64,000 nucleotides of DNA, from NCBI RefSeq assembly GCF_002994745.2, contig NC_037089.1:87382347-87446346 (forward strand). Direction: 5' to 3'. The translations under genes were made by a program, and so were the position numbers. The notes under the pieces are model-generated. The model worked only from the letters and a program-made list of their open reading frames with translations. It did no database searches and was not told the DNA's origin. The stretch is from Rosa chinensis (Eukaryota; Streptophyta; Magnoliopsida; Rosales; Rosaceae). The first letter of the stretch is position 1. Each line of letters starts with the position of its first letter. Of this stretch, positions 24,901-37,269 are shown piece by piece.

Positions 24901-25338
24901 CAACTTTGGATTTGTACTACTTGAATCACTCGTCGGACCTATAGTAAGTGGAAAAGGGGAAACCTTTCTGCTGAATGAAATGGTATGCATGTTAAGGCTT
25001 ATGTTGCAATGAATTATGATTTTGCAGATTAATTCAATATTTCACCTCTGTGTATTGAAATACTTATGTTGATGCGTGGTGTGAACCGTGTGCTGAACCA
25101 ACAACAGGCATCATTTGGGAGCCAAGACGGTCGAAGAAGAATTGTGGATCCAGTTGTGTTGACAACTTGCTCACAGGAGTCGTTATCCATTGTGGTATCG
25201 ATCACAAAGAAATGCATATCTCCAGAAGTATCATCACGTCCCTCTTTCGAAGACGTGCTTTGGAACTTGCAGTATGCAGCTCAAGTCCAGGCCACTGCTG
25301 ATGCTGATCAAAAATCCGATGCTACATCCGTGAGCTGA
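21987..25338 (+). CDS. LRR receptor-like protein with pseudokinase domain, 7 exons
   Basis: Closest in memory to the Arabidopsis 'probable inactive LRR receptor-like kinase' At3g03770 group (LRR VI). Exons: 21987-23337, 23478-23611, 24007-24250, 24438-24649, 24733-24758, 24871-24982, 25108-25338; 2310 nt, 769 aa. Signal peptide about 1-24; about ten LRRs between residues 100 and 350; transmembrane helix about 390-415 (VREIVVLVAVAIGALLVLVLSVLAVICLC); intracellular kinase-like domain from about 470. Catalytic residues are missing: the VAIK lysine is Arg (VAIR, residue 510), the HRD loop is replaced by VIPGSFNNRLKTNNILL, and DFG is DYG. It should sit in the plasma membrane and signal without phosphotransfer. 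Exon 5 is only 26 nt, and the donor after exon 4 is GC. The family-wide ending CISPE.SSRPSFEDVLWNLQYAAQVQ is intact, so the gene looks functional. Confidence 0.92.
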
Positions 25339-25344
25339 TATCCT

Positions 25345-27370
25345 CCTACACTGCCACTGTCTTGCTTGTAAGAAAAGGCAAGGAAGGCCTGTAAAAAAAA
25401 CTTTAAAAAGAGAAAGTAGACTACTTGGTGTGGGCTTGTAAATGCATGCTAGTTACTGAGGAATGGTAATTGTACATTGTAATTGAATGATTTGTTCCGA
25501 GGAATTATAGAAGAAAAATTGTGAATGGGGAAGTGGCTAATGGTACTATTAGAGTAACAACTCTCTAGTGCTCACCTGGTTTTGGATTATCCCAGATTCT
25601 GTTGCTGTGTTTTTTTTTTTTTTTTTTAAAATTCTTTCATAAAGTAAAGCTGTTGCAGTCTTGCAGACATGTGTGAAGAGGCCAAGATTAGTGGTTAGAG
25701 TCGGACTGAATCTTAAAATACAAGGAAAATAAAGTGATCATATGAGTCATAGTCTCCTACCTGCAAAATACATCAGAAATCCAAAATAAACTAATGACTA
25801 TAGAAATATATTTAATTTGAGAATCTGACCAAAGTTTGGTCATGGGTGCAAGTGTCCCCCCAAAACCAAGATTATAAATTTGTAAAGATTACATTAATAT
25901 TCAAAACCAACACTATCCAATATTCTTGTCATCACCTTCAATTGCTTCCGTTTAATAGAAGTGGACATTTCAACCTACCTCCTCTTGAAGCTATATGCCA
26001 TATCATCCATGCTTAAAGTCTAAGCTCACAAATATTTTATTGCAGTTTGTTAAAGAGTCCAACTTCAGCACCAGTTCTATGATCCCAAACCTTAGTCCAT
26101 TTAATGTCTTGGGTAGATTTGAAGTGCATTATTACGTTTTACCCAAGTTATTGCACCCTGATTAATCGAAAACACGTTTTACTATATGAGTGTTATGACT
26201 TGAGACCGTTTTCATATACATACATATAAGAATTGATCCAGCCAAAGTATTAACATCAGGGTAAGAAGTTAATCATAATCATCATAAACAGTCATTAAAA
26301 TGAGCTCTCAAACTCCAGGTTAGTTGGCTTTTGGGCCCAACCTGATGGGATTATTGGGCTAACAATAGCCCAAGTACAAAATGTAACGGCTATGGTGACG
26401 GTGGCTAAAGGGCTCCACTTTCCCGGGTCCGTGCTATTTGATTAGCAAGTCTGCACGTGTCTGATAGCAACACCATACTGTCGGCGAGTACAGCTAACCA
26501 AAGCAACACAGCTACACACAATCACAACACGTGATCCCCACGCGCCTAGAGTCACCAGAGTCCAATTTGATATTAGTTTGCCGTATAATATACTATAATA
26601 TGCAAATAAAATACATACTAACGTTTTAAACAAAAAAAACTCTTCTATTTCATATTTGAAAAAAAGACTCGTTAAACTTTTCATATTTTAAGGCCAAAAA
26701 TATTATACATGTAATATATATATATATATATATTTTTTTTTTTTTACATTTGTTCACATATTTTATACATAGTATTGAAATATTGAATAAAGATGATTAT
26801 AAATTTACAGATAAAAAAAAGATGAATAAGAATTATAACAAATCTTACTCACCTAAGCAATAGTTTTAAAAAACTGCGAGGGAGAAATGTTTTTTAAGCA
26901 ATAGTTTTAAAAAACTGTGAGGGAGAAATGTTTTTCAACTACATGTATTAAATTTAAAAGCTGAAATTATAACAAGTTACATTATACATTTCTTTTCAGC
27001 TGTGATATTTACTCATCTCACGGTCTTTAAAAACGGTCTCTTAGGTAAGCAAATCTCTATAAACTAATACTTTTAAATAAAAATAATTATTTTATTAAAA
27101 AATTTTGTTAATCTTTTTAACAAACTATTCAATGAAATGTCTGAATTTGCCCGTATTATACACATTGCCATATTTTACCATCCAATGAGTATAGGTTACC
27201 GAGTCCACTCCGCGCGTGCTAGACACGCTCCACGAATCTCAACCCCAAAGTGAATGTGACTATCATTAGGTGAGCATTTCAGTCGAGGCGTCCCCATCGC
27301 CCAACGTCAAGAAACGACATCCACATCATAAAACACCGAACCAAATTCCACCAGAACGACGCCGTTTCCA
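25345..27370. other. Intergenic, no gene seen
   Basis: AT-rich, with homopolymers (about 25612-25627), an AT microsatellite (about 26713-26733) and one short tandem duplication (separate entry). The last 300 bp are probably the promoter of the NT-C2 gene. Confidence 0.5.
26854..26935. repeat. 41-bp direct tandem duplication
   Basis: Units 26854-26894 and 26895-26935, both starting TAAGCAATAGTTTTAAAAAA and ending GAGAAATGTTTTT, differ at one base (GCG/GTG). Confidence 0.9.
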
Positions 27371-28030
27371 ACCCCCTCTCTCTTATGTTTCCTCGCTCTT
27401 ATAAAAATAGTTTATAGAAACTCTCAATTCCCTTCCATTACTGTCAGCTTCACTTTCTTTCATAAATAATCTTTGCTATTTTAATCTTCTCAAAAACCCT
27501 CCTCACTCCTCACCGAAACGATTCCTCTCTCTCTCTTCTCACTTGCATTTTCCGGCGACTGGTTTCACCGGCCGGTGAGTCACCTTTACACCTTTACTTC
27601 TCTCTTCGCATTCAGCTTTACAGTCTTGAGCTTCCGAGTTTGTTACTGTCATATGTATGCGAATTTGATAATATGCATTGTGATAAATTCTAGCTCGTTT
27701 AAGCTTGAGTATCTGGATCTGAAGAATTTCGCTGAAATTTTATAGTCGGTCATAGCTCTGCATTGCGTTTTCGGCGAAATTTACATGCGATTATCATGAT
27801 TTTTGAGCTAATTTGTTCTTTGTTATTAGTAAGTTTTGCTTTGATAAGCTGAAATTGCAGGTTTTTACCGTTTTGGTGATGAAATGCTTGTTGAATTTTT
27901 TTTTTTCTTACTGATGATTTTCTGTGGTTTTTGGTGTCTGAAGTGTTGGGAGGATAAGCTTTGTGAATGTGAACATATTTGGAGAAGAGTAGTTATCTGG
28001 AGGAAGTCTTCTTTTTTTGTTTTGGCAACC

Positions 28031-31000
28031 ATGGTTATAGGGTTAAAGGCGAAGAATCACAGAGGTCCTACTGTTCAGATTGATTATCTAGTCCATATTC
28101 TTGAGATTAAGCCTTGGCCGCCGTCACAGTCACTTAAGTCGCTGCGCTCCGTGTTGATTCAATGGGAGAATGGAGACCGTAGTTCTGGTTCGACCAATGC
28201 TGTTGTCCCGTCGATTGGTTCGGTTGACGGTGAGGGAAGAATTGAGTTCAATGAGTCTTTTAAGTTACCTGTGACTCTGCTGAGGGATGTGGCTGTAAAA
28301 GGCGGTGTAAAAGGAGGTGGTGAAGGTGATGCATTTTTGAAGAATTGCTTAGAGTTAAACTTGTATGAGCCTCGGAGGGATAAGACTGCGAAAGGTCAGT
28401 TGTTGGCGACTGCGATTATAGATTTAGCTGATTATGGCGTTGTGAAAGAGTGCATAAGTGTAAGTGCTCCGATGAACAGTAAGAGGAGCATTAAGAACAC
28501 AGATAAACCGATTTTGTATATGAAAATTCAGCCGTTTAAGAAGGGTCGTGCCAGCTCCTCGTCTAAGGAAAGCTTGTCAAGAGGGGTATCACTGGACAAG
28601 GCGGGTGGTGAGTCTGTTTCGGCATTGATGGATGAAGAGTATGGTGATGAAGCGGAAGTTGCGTCTTTCACAGATGACGATGTTTCCTCCCACTCATCTC
28701 AGACAGTATCTTCTTCTCTAGAAACAAATCGTGGGGTGTCTCCTCCAAAAGATGAGGTAATCATATCCTTACTTTTCATTTGTCCTCTTTCAGATGGAAA
28801 CTTGCTATTCAGACCACTGTACTGCTATAGTTTTTACTCTCTTTTAGTCATGTGCATGATATCATTTTGCCTTTGAACTAATTCATACAGTAGTATTTAT
28901 TGTAATATTTTGGCACTTAATTGCAGAATGGACAAGACAAAGTGCCTCATAATGCAAAGCATTCCTTAGCCTCAAACCTAGGCGCTGAAAAATCAAGAAC
29001 AATACCTCAGAGTGCACCACAAGAATATCTGAAGGGAAGTTCATCATGCTCATCATCAGTTGACTTGTCTTCTGACCCTGGTAGCCCTGTAAATGGTCAT
29101 GCTTCTGTAGCTTACTCTCACAGCTCTAGTTCGGCGACACTCATTAAAACTGGTGGTTCCCAGATCGTCTCTTCTTCTTCCTCATCATCATTGAATGAAA
29201 ATGCGGAGGAGTCCAACACCAGCATGAGAAGCAATGGCCATGCACATGCCCAGGAGGTAAACGATAAGGTTGTCAATGGCAGAAGTAAAGTTACTGCTGA
29301 TATTCAACAGAGTAGCAAGGATGATGAGAAAGCTCAGGAAATTGGCAGAGATTCCATGGTGGCTGCTGCTGCTGGTGATATTTACGATAGTTCTATGGAG
29401 GACAAAGATGGACAGAAACAAGAAGAAAATGGTGATGAAAGACAAAATTGTGATGAGGAGAACCATTCTAGGGAAGGTGAATCATACATCGCAGGTCATG
29501 CTAATGGGAAACATGTTCCACTAGGAATGAATGGAGTTATTGTAAGCAATGAGAAATTAAAGCCTGTCAAGTCTGTTAGGTCAGTTGCTGACTTAAGTAA
29601 GAATACATTATCTAGGAATGATCAGCATGTAGAGGTAAAGGATGATGTTCAGGGAGATACGCAGAAGAGTGCAGATGTTGCAGGAAACCTCAGAGTTAAG
29701 GAAAGGAAAGAGGCGAAGGTGTATCCCAAGGATACAAGAAGTGTCATTTTAGAAAGCAAGGTTAATCAGTTGGAGCACAGAATAAAGATGCTTGAGGGAG
29801 AGCTAAGAGAAGCTGCAGCTGTTGAGTCTGCTCTTTATTCAGTAGTTGCTGAGCATGGAAGTTCCATGAGTAAGGTCCATGCTCCAGCTCGGCGCCTTTC
29901 TAGGTTGTATCTTCATGCTTGTGGAGAAACTTCACGTTCTAGGAGAGCCAGTGCAGCTAGAAGTGTTGTTTCAGGACTAGTTTTGGTTGCAAAAGCATGT
30001 GGGAATGATGTTCCAAGGTATATTCATTGGCTTTTGTTTTGTGTATTTTCTTTGAACTTCTCTTTGTGATTCTGTCGCATGTATGTTGGCCTCTGCATGA
30101 ACCTAACACTAGGGACATGGACCTTCCATTCAAGGGTCCTCAAGTGTTCCAAAAATAGTATATATGACCATAATCATAAAGTTTCCAAGGTGGAGAAACT
30201 AGATATCTGCTTGGCATACCAAACATGTGATTGTAACTGATTGGAATAGGTCTCTCTGCTCATGTTACTGCATCTGTTGCATGTCATAGGACTGCATCCA
30301 TTATTAGTTGAAGTGATATTTTTTTAAGTTGTTTTTTCATTCAGTCTTCTATTCTCTGATTACAGGCTAACATTTTGGCTCTCAAACTCGATTGTCTTGA
30401 GAACAATTATAAGCCAGGCTACTGGGGACCCTGAACTTCCCAAGTCTGCCAGGTCTTCTATTGACAGAAATGGTGCTGCAAAAGTTAAACATAAGGCTTC
30501 ATCTCCATTAAAATGGGAGGCTCCATCCTCTGGGAAAAAACAAGGGATGAAACTATTGAACGGAAGTTTTGGTGACTGGGAGAACCCAAATTCGTTTATG
30601 TCCACACTGGAGAAGATTGAATCATGGATCTTCTCCCGAATAGTTGAATCTATCTGGTGGCAGGTGATTGAGTGCCTGCTTTATCTGTTTTTCCTTGTAG
30701 ATCTAGTATGTACCATATGTGGAATTAATTAATCTTAATCTGATTCATTTTCACCGTCATATTTTCAGACTTTGACACCACATATGCAGTCGGTTGCTGC
30801 AAAGGCAATTGATGAAAATATTGGTTCAGTGTCACAAAATAATTATAGAAGGACATCTAGTTCAGTTGATCAAGAGCAAAGTGACTTTTCATTAGACCTT
30901 TGGAAGAAGGCTTTCAGGGATGCTTGTGAAAGACTTTGTCCAGTAAGAGCTGGTGGGCATGAATGTGGCTGCTTGCCTTTGTTGTCTAGATTGGTATGTC

Positions 31001-32892
31001 TATATACTCTGATATTTTCATTATTATGCTATTTCATTGATAAGTGTTTTTATTTCTTAATATATCAATCCTGTGAATTTTATCTCAAAATCTTCAATAT
31101 ATTGTTCTGTTCCATATTTTGTATTATTGGAAATTTATCAATCTTGAGTATTATTTCGCAATGATCTCTGTCATGCGTCTAGGTCATGGAGCAATCGGTG
31201 GCTAGATTAGATGTGGCAATGTTCAATGCCATTCTCCGTGAATCTCCTGACGAGATCCCCAGTGACCCTGTGTCCGATCCCATCAGTGATTTGAAGGTTC
31301 TTCCAATTCCAGCTGGGAAATCTAGTTTTGGGGCAGGTGCACAGCTGAAGAGTGCGGTAAGCCAATTCAAATTGTATCTTCCAACCTATTTATAATGAAT
31401 TTTATTTATTTTATTTGTCTTGTAACAATTATTTGTTTCAATTCTTTATTATTTTCCTCAAGCTTTGGGGTTAGGACAACTTCCACAGTTTTTCTCTTTC
31501 CTGGGTAAAATTAAACATTAGGAGTATTGTCCATATGTAACGCTATTGGTTCCTGCTACATGTCCTTGAGTTCTTCTCCACAGGAGAGTACCCTTGTGTT
31601 TAATTCCAATTACATGTCCCTTACAAATCGATAGTCATGTGCCTTGACTCGATGACTAATACAGCAAAACACTTTTAAGTCGCATCTAATTTCCATCCTG
31701 ACATTACATAATATTTGACCTTTATTAGGATGATACACATTCTGTAATATTCCTCAAAAGTGCCTAATGCCTTTGGATGTACCTCAAGAGCATGACCACT
31801 TGATTATCACATGATAAAGCAACGTGAAATTTTGCATCTTACTCTTGTAAGAACAAAATTCTGATTGATTTAATTTGAAGTTTTCTCTATTTGGTGTTTT
31901 ATGGTTATTAGATTGGGAACTGGTCCAGATGGCTAACTGACCTATTCGGTATCGATGATGATGACTCATTTGAAGATGTAAATGGACATGGTGATAATGA
32001 TGAGAGACTTGATACATCCTTCAAGTCCTTTCATCTGCTTAATGCATTGAGTGATCTTATGATGCTTCCAAAGGACATGCTCTTAAGCAAATCCATCAGA
32101 AAAGAGGTTCGGCCCTTGAACTCACCACCTGTCTTAGTTGTCTACTCCACATAATCAGTATTTTGTAGTTCTTACACATGGTACCTGGTTATTGTCTTGA
32201 AGGTATGCCCTACATTTGCTGCACCACTGATCAAAAGGATTCTTGACAACTTTGTCCCTGACGAATTTTGCACTGACCCAATTCCAGACATTGTACTTGA
32301 AACCCTGGAGTCTGAGGTTAGTCAGTTATATATGTCTGTCTTTTGTTTCTACTCAGATACTAGGCTATATTTCAAAAAGTTCTTTTGAATAAAACAGCCA
32401 AATGGTTTCTTGCAATTTTGAAACATTTGTAGTCATAGCAAGTGCTTTTTGGACTGAGCACCAAGAATCTCTAACATGAATTCTAGTATTGCCTCCTAGT
32501 AAACATGTCGGTCTCTGTAGGATGATAATCAATTTTTCGTTTCTTTTCTATTAAAGGACACTCTTGAGATTGGGGAGGAGGCTCTCACAAACGTCCCATG
32601 CACTGGACCTGTTACAGTCTATTTGCCACCCTCAACAGCTTTGGTTGCAAGTATAATTGGAGATGCTGGAGGCCAATCACAGCTGAGAAGAAGCGGGTCT
32701 TCAGTGGTCAGGAAATCACACACCAGTGATGATGAGCTTGATGAACTAAATTCTCCCCTGGCCTCAATCTTCATAGGTTCTTCCGGGTCTTCACCAGTTG
32801 CATCAAAGCCTAACTGGGTTCCAAAGGGAAACATCAATCAAAATGCTGTCAGATATGAACTCCTTCGGGATGTTTGGATGAATAGCGAGTAG
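28031..32892 (+). CDS. NT-C2 (EEIG1/EHBP1 N-terminal) domain protein, 8 exons
   Basis: Exons: 28031-28756, 28927-30017, 30366-30663, 30769-30993, 31183-31356, 31912-32106, 32203-32316, 32557-32892; 3159 nt, 1052 aa. Residues about 8-185 form an NT-C2 domain (VQIDYLVHILEIKPWPPSQSL, SVLIQWENGDR, NLYEPRRDKTAKGQLLATAIIDLADYG), a C2-like membrane or protein adaptor module. The middle is Ser/Asn-rich and presumably disordered. A coiled coil lies near 513-545 (ILESKVNQLEHRIKMLEGELREAAAVESAL). The conserved C-terminal half (FWLSNSIVLRTIIS, ARLDVAMFNAILRE, LKSAIGNWSRWLTDLFG) loosely recalls the dilute domain of class XI myosins. The start follows the family N-terminus (MVIGLKAKNHRGP); an in-frame ATG at 27884 would add 49 aa. 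A 5'-UTR intron (27576 to about 27860) is likely. The Arabidopsis counterpart, from memory, is At3g01810. Molecular role unknown. Confidence 0.88.
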
Positions 32893-33284
32893 GTAGTGAG
32901 TAGTGACATAAGGAAATCAGAGTACTATAGATAAATAATTTGTTTCTCTGTTCCCTTTTGGAGTGGTAAATCTGCGCTCCGTTTTTGGCTGGTCACTGTT
33001 CTGATGTTGATGTACAAAAAAGGTAGAAATTCTTGTAGCATATCCAGATGTTTGAAATATTTTATAATGGAGTGCCTATCGGATGACTTCCGAAGAGAAA
33101 TTATGGTAAACTGGTTCCTAAAGGAATCAAGAAGTTGTTCATGTATTTCTCAGAGGATATAAACTAATCAGAGCTTTGATTTCGCCTCGCAAAATACCAC
33201 ATTTTACGATGACATAAATTTGCTTCATTCACATTTTAGGATGACACTTGCACTTGACAGTAGCTCAATTTGCAGCATTCACAT

Positions 33285-33417
33285 TTGACATCAATTTTTC
33301 AAAGAGAACATACAAAACCAGAGGTAGTAAAGAACTGATTTATTTTCACACTTGACATCAATTTTTCAAACAGAACATACAAAACCAGAGGTAGTAAAGA
33401 ACTGCTTTCTTTATGTA
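33285..33417. repeat. 67-bp direct tandem duplication between converging genes
   Basis: The block TTGACATCAATTTTTCAAA...CAGAGGTAGTAAAGAACTG occurs at 33285 and again at 33352 with few differences. It lies between the 3' ends of the NT-C2 gene and the adenylate kinase gene. Confidence 0.85.
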
Positions 33418-33663
33418 ATTCAATCGATTTCAACAGGCCGGAAACAGACCAGTTTCTTCTTAGTTCATCTTTCACTACATTACAAACTTTCACTACACTA
33501 AAACAGCACTCACAAGACCGTAAAATTTCAATACTGAGCCGGAAGATTCAACACTTCAAACTCCAAATCAACTCTTTAAATCTTACTCACATATCACATA
33601 TATACTATACTGCCGGAATACTAAAGAATGATGAGGTCAAAAAAAGGGCCAGATGCAACATAA

Positions 33664-34910
33664 TCATGCAGTTAGCTTCTGGGAAGAACTGACAGCATTT
33701 ATATGCTGAAGATGCAATGCAGCCAGCAGGCCCTTCCAGGTTTCTCCGGGGGCACCTTTCATGTGAAAATCAATGAGTTTGTTCTGTTTTCTGTAGTAAT
33801 CCTCCAACAACTTGCTCTGAAAGTAGAGACGATTATCCATTAGCCAGAGTCTTATGTAGACATAACAAAGTAGAAATCATCAAGCAACTATAACGGAGAA
33901 TAACGCGATACCTGCTCAGCATTTGCAGATTTCAGTTGTTCTTCCTGCAGATTTACATCATGCATAGAGTTACTCATCCTCAGATAATCTTGACTAAGAG
34001 CCAAGCTTCCAGTTCCTAGATTCTTCTTCACCAAGTCATCAGTGGATTTGAAATTCACTACTAGATCAATTTCCGCAATTTGGTCAACTAACTCCTGTAA
34101 GAAACAAATCAAATGCAAACATTTACAGAACTTCAAACCACTAACAGCATTCAAAGCTCACACAAAAGACACAATCTTCAAAAGAGCTGATCAGAATTCA
34201 TTCATGTCCAGCCTTGATCAGCGCTTTAGCAGAAATTACAAACACAAACAATAAAAAATAATCTCGATTTTCTTTGAACTTACAGCTTGAATTCTAGTTC
34301 GAGGAATCCCATCAAGAATGAATCCATTTTCACCTCTGTAGTATCCTTCCTCAAGCCTTTTCGACAACAATGCGAAAATCACTTCATCCTGAACAAGCTT
34401 TCCTTCATTCACCGCATTCGCAATCTAAAAATCCCCACATTAACAACAACACCCCATAATCAAATCAATGCTCTTCTTTCCATCAAAATTTAACACATTT
34501 GGGTAAAAAATAAAAAAAGTTGCAGAGCACATTAAACCCTAAACCCTAAATTACAATAGAAAACCAAAAAGTCAGACCTGCTTGTAGAGAGAAGAGCGAG
34601 GGTTGAGCTCCTGGCGGACGAGGGTGCCCATAGAAATGTGGGGAACTTCCAGAAGCTTCGAGAGCCTCTCGGCGTACAAGTGCTTCTTCGCACCTCGATC
34701 TCCTATCAGCACCCATTGTATCCCTCTCCGTGGGACCCACCCGGCTGAGTCCACCACCGCCGTTTGCTGCTCTTCTTCCTCGTCGGAGTAATAGTCCAGC
34801 TGAGCCGCAGCGGCCGATCCATAGGCTCGGCGCGGCTGCGCGAGGAGGCCGAAACTGCGTCGTTTCAGCAGCGACGCGGCGGCGAGTTCGAGGCGGCTGA
34901 GTCCGGCCAT
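33664..34910 (-). CDS. Adenylate kinase family protein, probably mitochondrial, 4 exons
   Basis: Exons on the minus strand in order: 34910-34578, 34424-34284, 34094-33912, 33816-33664; 810 nt, 269 aa. The N-terminus is Arg/Ala-rich without acidic residues for 35 aa (LLKRRSFGLLAQPRRAYGSAAA), as in a mitochondrial presequence. Adenylate kinase landmarks follow: AERLSKLLEVPHISMGTLVRQEL, LLSKRLEEGYYRGENGFILDGIPRTRIQA and QIAEIDLVVNFK. The P-loop is degenerate: GDRGAKKH replaces GxPGxGKG/T, keeping the lysine but losing the glycine before it. I recall the same feature in Arabidopsis At3g01820 (annotated adenylate kinase 7), so it may be a clade trait and enzyme activity is doubtful. Convergent with the NT-C2 gene; in Arabidopsis the locus numbers are adjacent. 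Confidence 0.88.
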
Positions 34911-35107
34911 GGCGGCGGCGAGAGGTGGGTTTTATTAGGGTTTAAGGGAAAAGTGGGAATGAGAGAGAAGAGAAAAGAGGGCTTCGGTTTTAGAGACTCT
35001 CTCTGTGTTTGTTTGTTTGTTTTTTTTTTTTTGGCAATAAGAGAGTGTGTTTGTTTGGTAGTGTAATTACGTTGCTGCCACTCCCAAGTCCCAACTGTTT
35101 GGTGAAA

Positions 35108-35847
35108 GGGTACGGCTATTGCCACCCTACCATTTTCTTTGTTCACCCTACAAACATTTGAATTATTGAAAGACTATATTACCCAAGTGCAAAATGACTA
35201 ATAAGCACACTAATTTTCTAAAATCCAAACATGGAAGAAAAAAATAAATATATAAGTAATTAATTAAATACAAAGACTACTTAATTTCTCATTGGATAAC
35301 ATTAATCTTTATCTTCTCAACCCAAATTTGAATTTATTACTATTTTTTTGTCTTTTTGTTGCCTCCTCATCATTAATTCGTTATTCAATTCAAAAAACCA
35401 TTACCTTAACTTCATCAAAATTTTTGCAAAATTCTTTGTGAACACTGAAAGTAAAAATTTAAAACACAAAGAAAAAAAAAATCAATCTCTTCTTCATTGA
35501 TCATAGTTGTAAAATTACTAATTTTTTTACATAGATTGAAATAGAGAACATTGAAATTCTTGATAAAAAAAAAATTGAAATTGAAAGAAAAAATTAAAAA
35601 AATGGGAGTAAAATTAGGTTATGATTTTATTAGGAAATTTTAATAAATTTTAATTTTTTATGAGTATAAATTAAATGAGAGATTTTCGTTAAAAATAATT
35701 ATTTTCTAATTGGATATGTCATATAAGGATATTCTTGGAAAGAGAAATGAGTTAAATAAGTAAATTTAATAATTGAAATTAAAATGTAGGGTGTAATGAG
35801 TAAGTAGGGTGAACAAAGAAAATGGTAGGGTGGCAATAGCCGCACCC
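35108..35847. mobile_element. Mutator-type MITE with 9-bp TSD
   Basis: The ends match in inverted orientation for 44 bp, starting GGGTACGGCTATTGCCACCC (left) and GGGTGCGGCTATTGCCACCC (right, complement), with one mismatch. A perfect 9-bp direct repeat, TTGGTGAAA, flanks it at 35099-35107 and 35848-35856. A 9-bp TSD is diagnostic of Mutator-like elements. The 740-bp interior is very AT-rich and has no ORF. It lies about 200 bp upstream of the adenylate kinase start codon. Confidence 0.92.
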
Positions 35848-35859
35848 TTGGTGAAATGA

Positions 35860-36525
35860 TCGTGTGCATCGGGATTCACTTTAACTCCTGACATTTTGTG
35901 CAAAACTGAGAGGGACTGGTACGTGTCAGCATATGAATGGGGATTTGAGCTGGTACGGGTTGTAGGTGATAACTGTTGTCTAGTCCTGGGCTCGTGGAAT
36001 CCACAGATAGTGGAGGTCGAGTGTGGACGTCGCGTGGTCAATGATTCGCGCCAACTAGATGTGCTGTGCTTTCGCCACGTTGCACGATTTCCCACCAAAC
36101 AAAACCAGTTACTATTTCTAGGCTATTTGAGTCAGTCACTACATCAAAGCCCATACCACAGGCCCAAAAATGTTGCCCATTTGTGTCAAGGAATTGTATC
36201 CCTACACTTAACGATACGGGACGATACGTTAAAAACAGATAAATGTATTGCCAAAAAATCAAAAAAAAAGTAAATAGGTGAGTCTAGGGTAACTCTCAAA
36301 TCCATAAATGACACGGTTAACATGTTTTGTTTGAGCAAGTTATCCTCACACACACTTAATAAAAAGGTCGAGGTTCAGGATCACATTTTTCGACACTTGT
36401 ATTAAATGCATCGTGTTTATATTGGATGAAAGACAGGAGCACAACTAGATCGAAAGTTTGGGGAGTTCAAAATGCAATTTTTCTTTTCTCAAATTTAATT
36501 ACAAAATATTTAAAATAACCATAGA
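35860..36525. other. Intergenic, no gene seen
   Basis: A plus-strand ORF at 35896-36273 and its minus-strand counterparts show no recognised domain and overlap each other; treated as non-coding. The first part is probably the original upstream region of the adenylate kinase before the MITE inserted. Confidence 0.45.
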
Positions 36526-36530
36526 GGCTA

Positions 36531-37263
36531 TGTTTGACACGAAAATCCAGTATGGTACAAACTGTCTCTTTTGAATGCGCGAGCGTGCTAGCACCGTAGG
36601 GTGCAGTCGTTGAGGCGTCCCTTGACCTGACTTTTTGATCAAGCGTTGTGGACGAGGAGAACACCAACCTCCTCACAAGGCTTTTTTCTCTGCCTTCCGA
36701 GAAAAGACTTCTTGCCTTACCGATAAGGGCTTTGGTTGTGATCTCTTCGCGTCGCCGAATCAATACTCAATGTTGTAGGTTGAGCAAAGCAATCACTGGG
36801 AAGTTTGGAGAAAGCACAGGGTTTGTTAAAGCGTGACTTTAGCTTCGCGGGGGTTGCGAGGGCGTTACCCTTGCTTCGCTGGTAGTATCGGTGGCAGTAG
36901 CACTAACAGTCGGCTCTTGGAGAGACTAGGACTGGAAGCACGGTCGCCGGGTTTCAACGAGGTTGAAAGTTTGTTCCGGGGAGGCTTGATAATCCGAGGG
37001 ATTGATTGATTTGAGAGTTGTCCTTGAAACCTGGTATTTATACCTAGGGTTTCGACTGTTCCTTGCCATAGAATGATTATTGATTGAAGTTTCCTATTCA
37101 ATCTCCACTACCTGACTCCAATAAGGGCTCGTTTTCCTTATGGGTTTCAGAATGGGCGAAGCTGTAACCCAATTCCAAGTAGACTTATTTTTGGGCCACA
37201 GGTATCAGCCTGCTATGCTAAATCCACTAAAGGATCTTGCCAAATTACTTTTGGGCTCAAACA
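36531..37263 (-). mobile_element. Solo LTR, older member of the 39-48 kb LTR family, inverted
   Basis: Read on the minus strand it begins TGTTTGAGCCCAAAAG, as do the LTRs at 39315 and 46923, and ends GTGTCAAACA. Matching inner blocks include the GGTTTCAACGAGGTTGAAAG / CGGGGAGGCTTGATAATCC region and the stretch around GACGAGGAGAACACCAACCTC. The flanking pentamers GGCTA and GGCTG match at 4 of 5. It is much more diverged than the pair at 39 and 47 kb and is therefore older. Confidence 0.75.
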
Positions 37264-37269
37264 GGCTGA

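Noticed and set aside
27884..28030. Taking the longest ORF as the NT-C2 start
   Set aside because: The family begins at MVIGLKAKNHRGP (28031); the extension is kept only as a finding.
36038..36262. Overlapping ORFs on both strands at 35.8-36.3 kb
   Set aside because: No domain, no splice support, mutually overlapping; probably chance.
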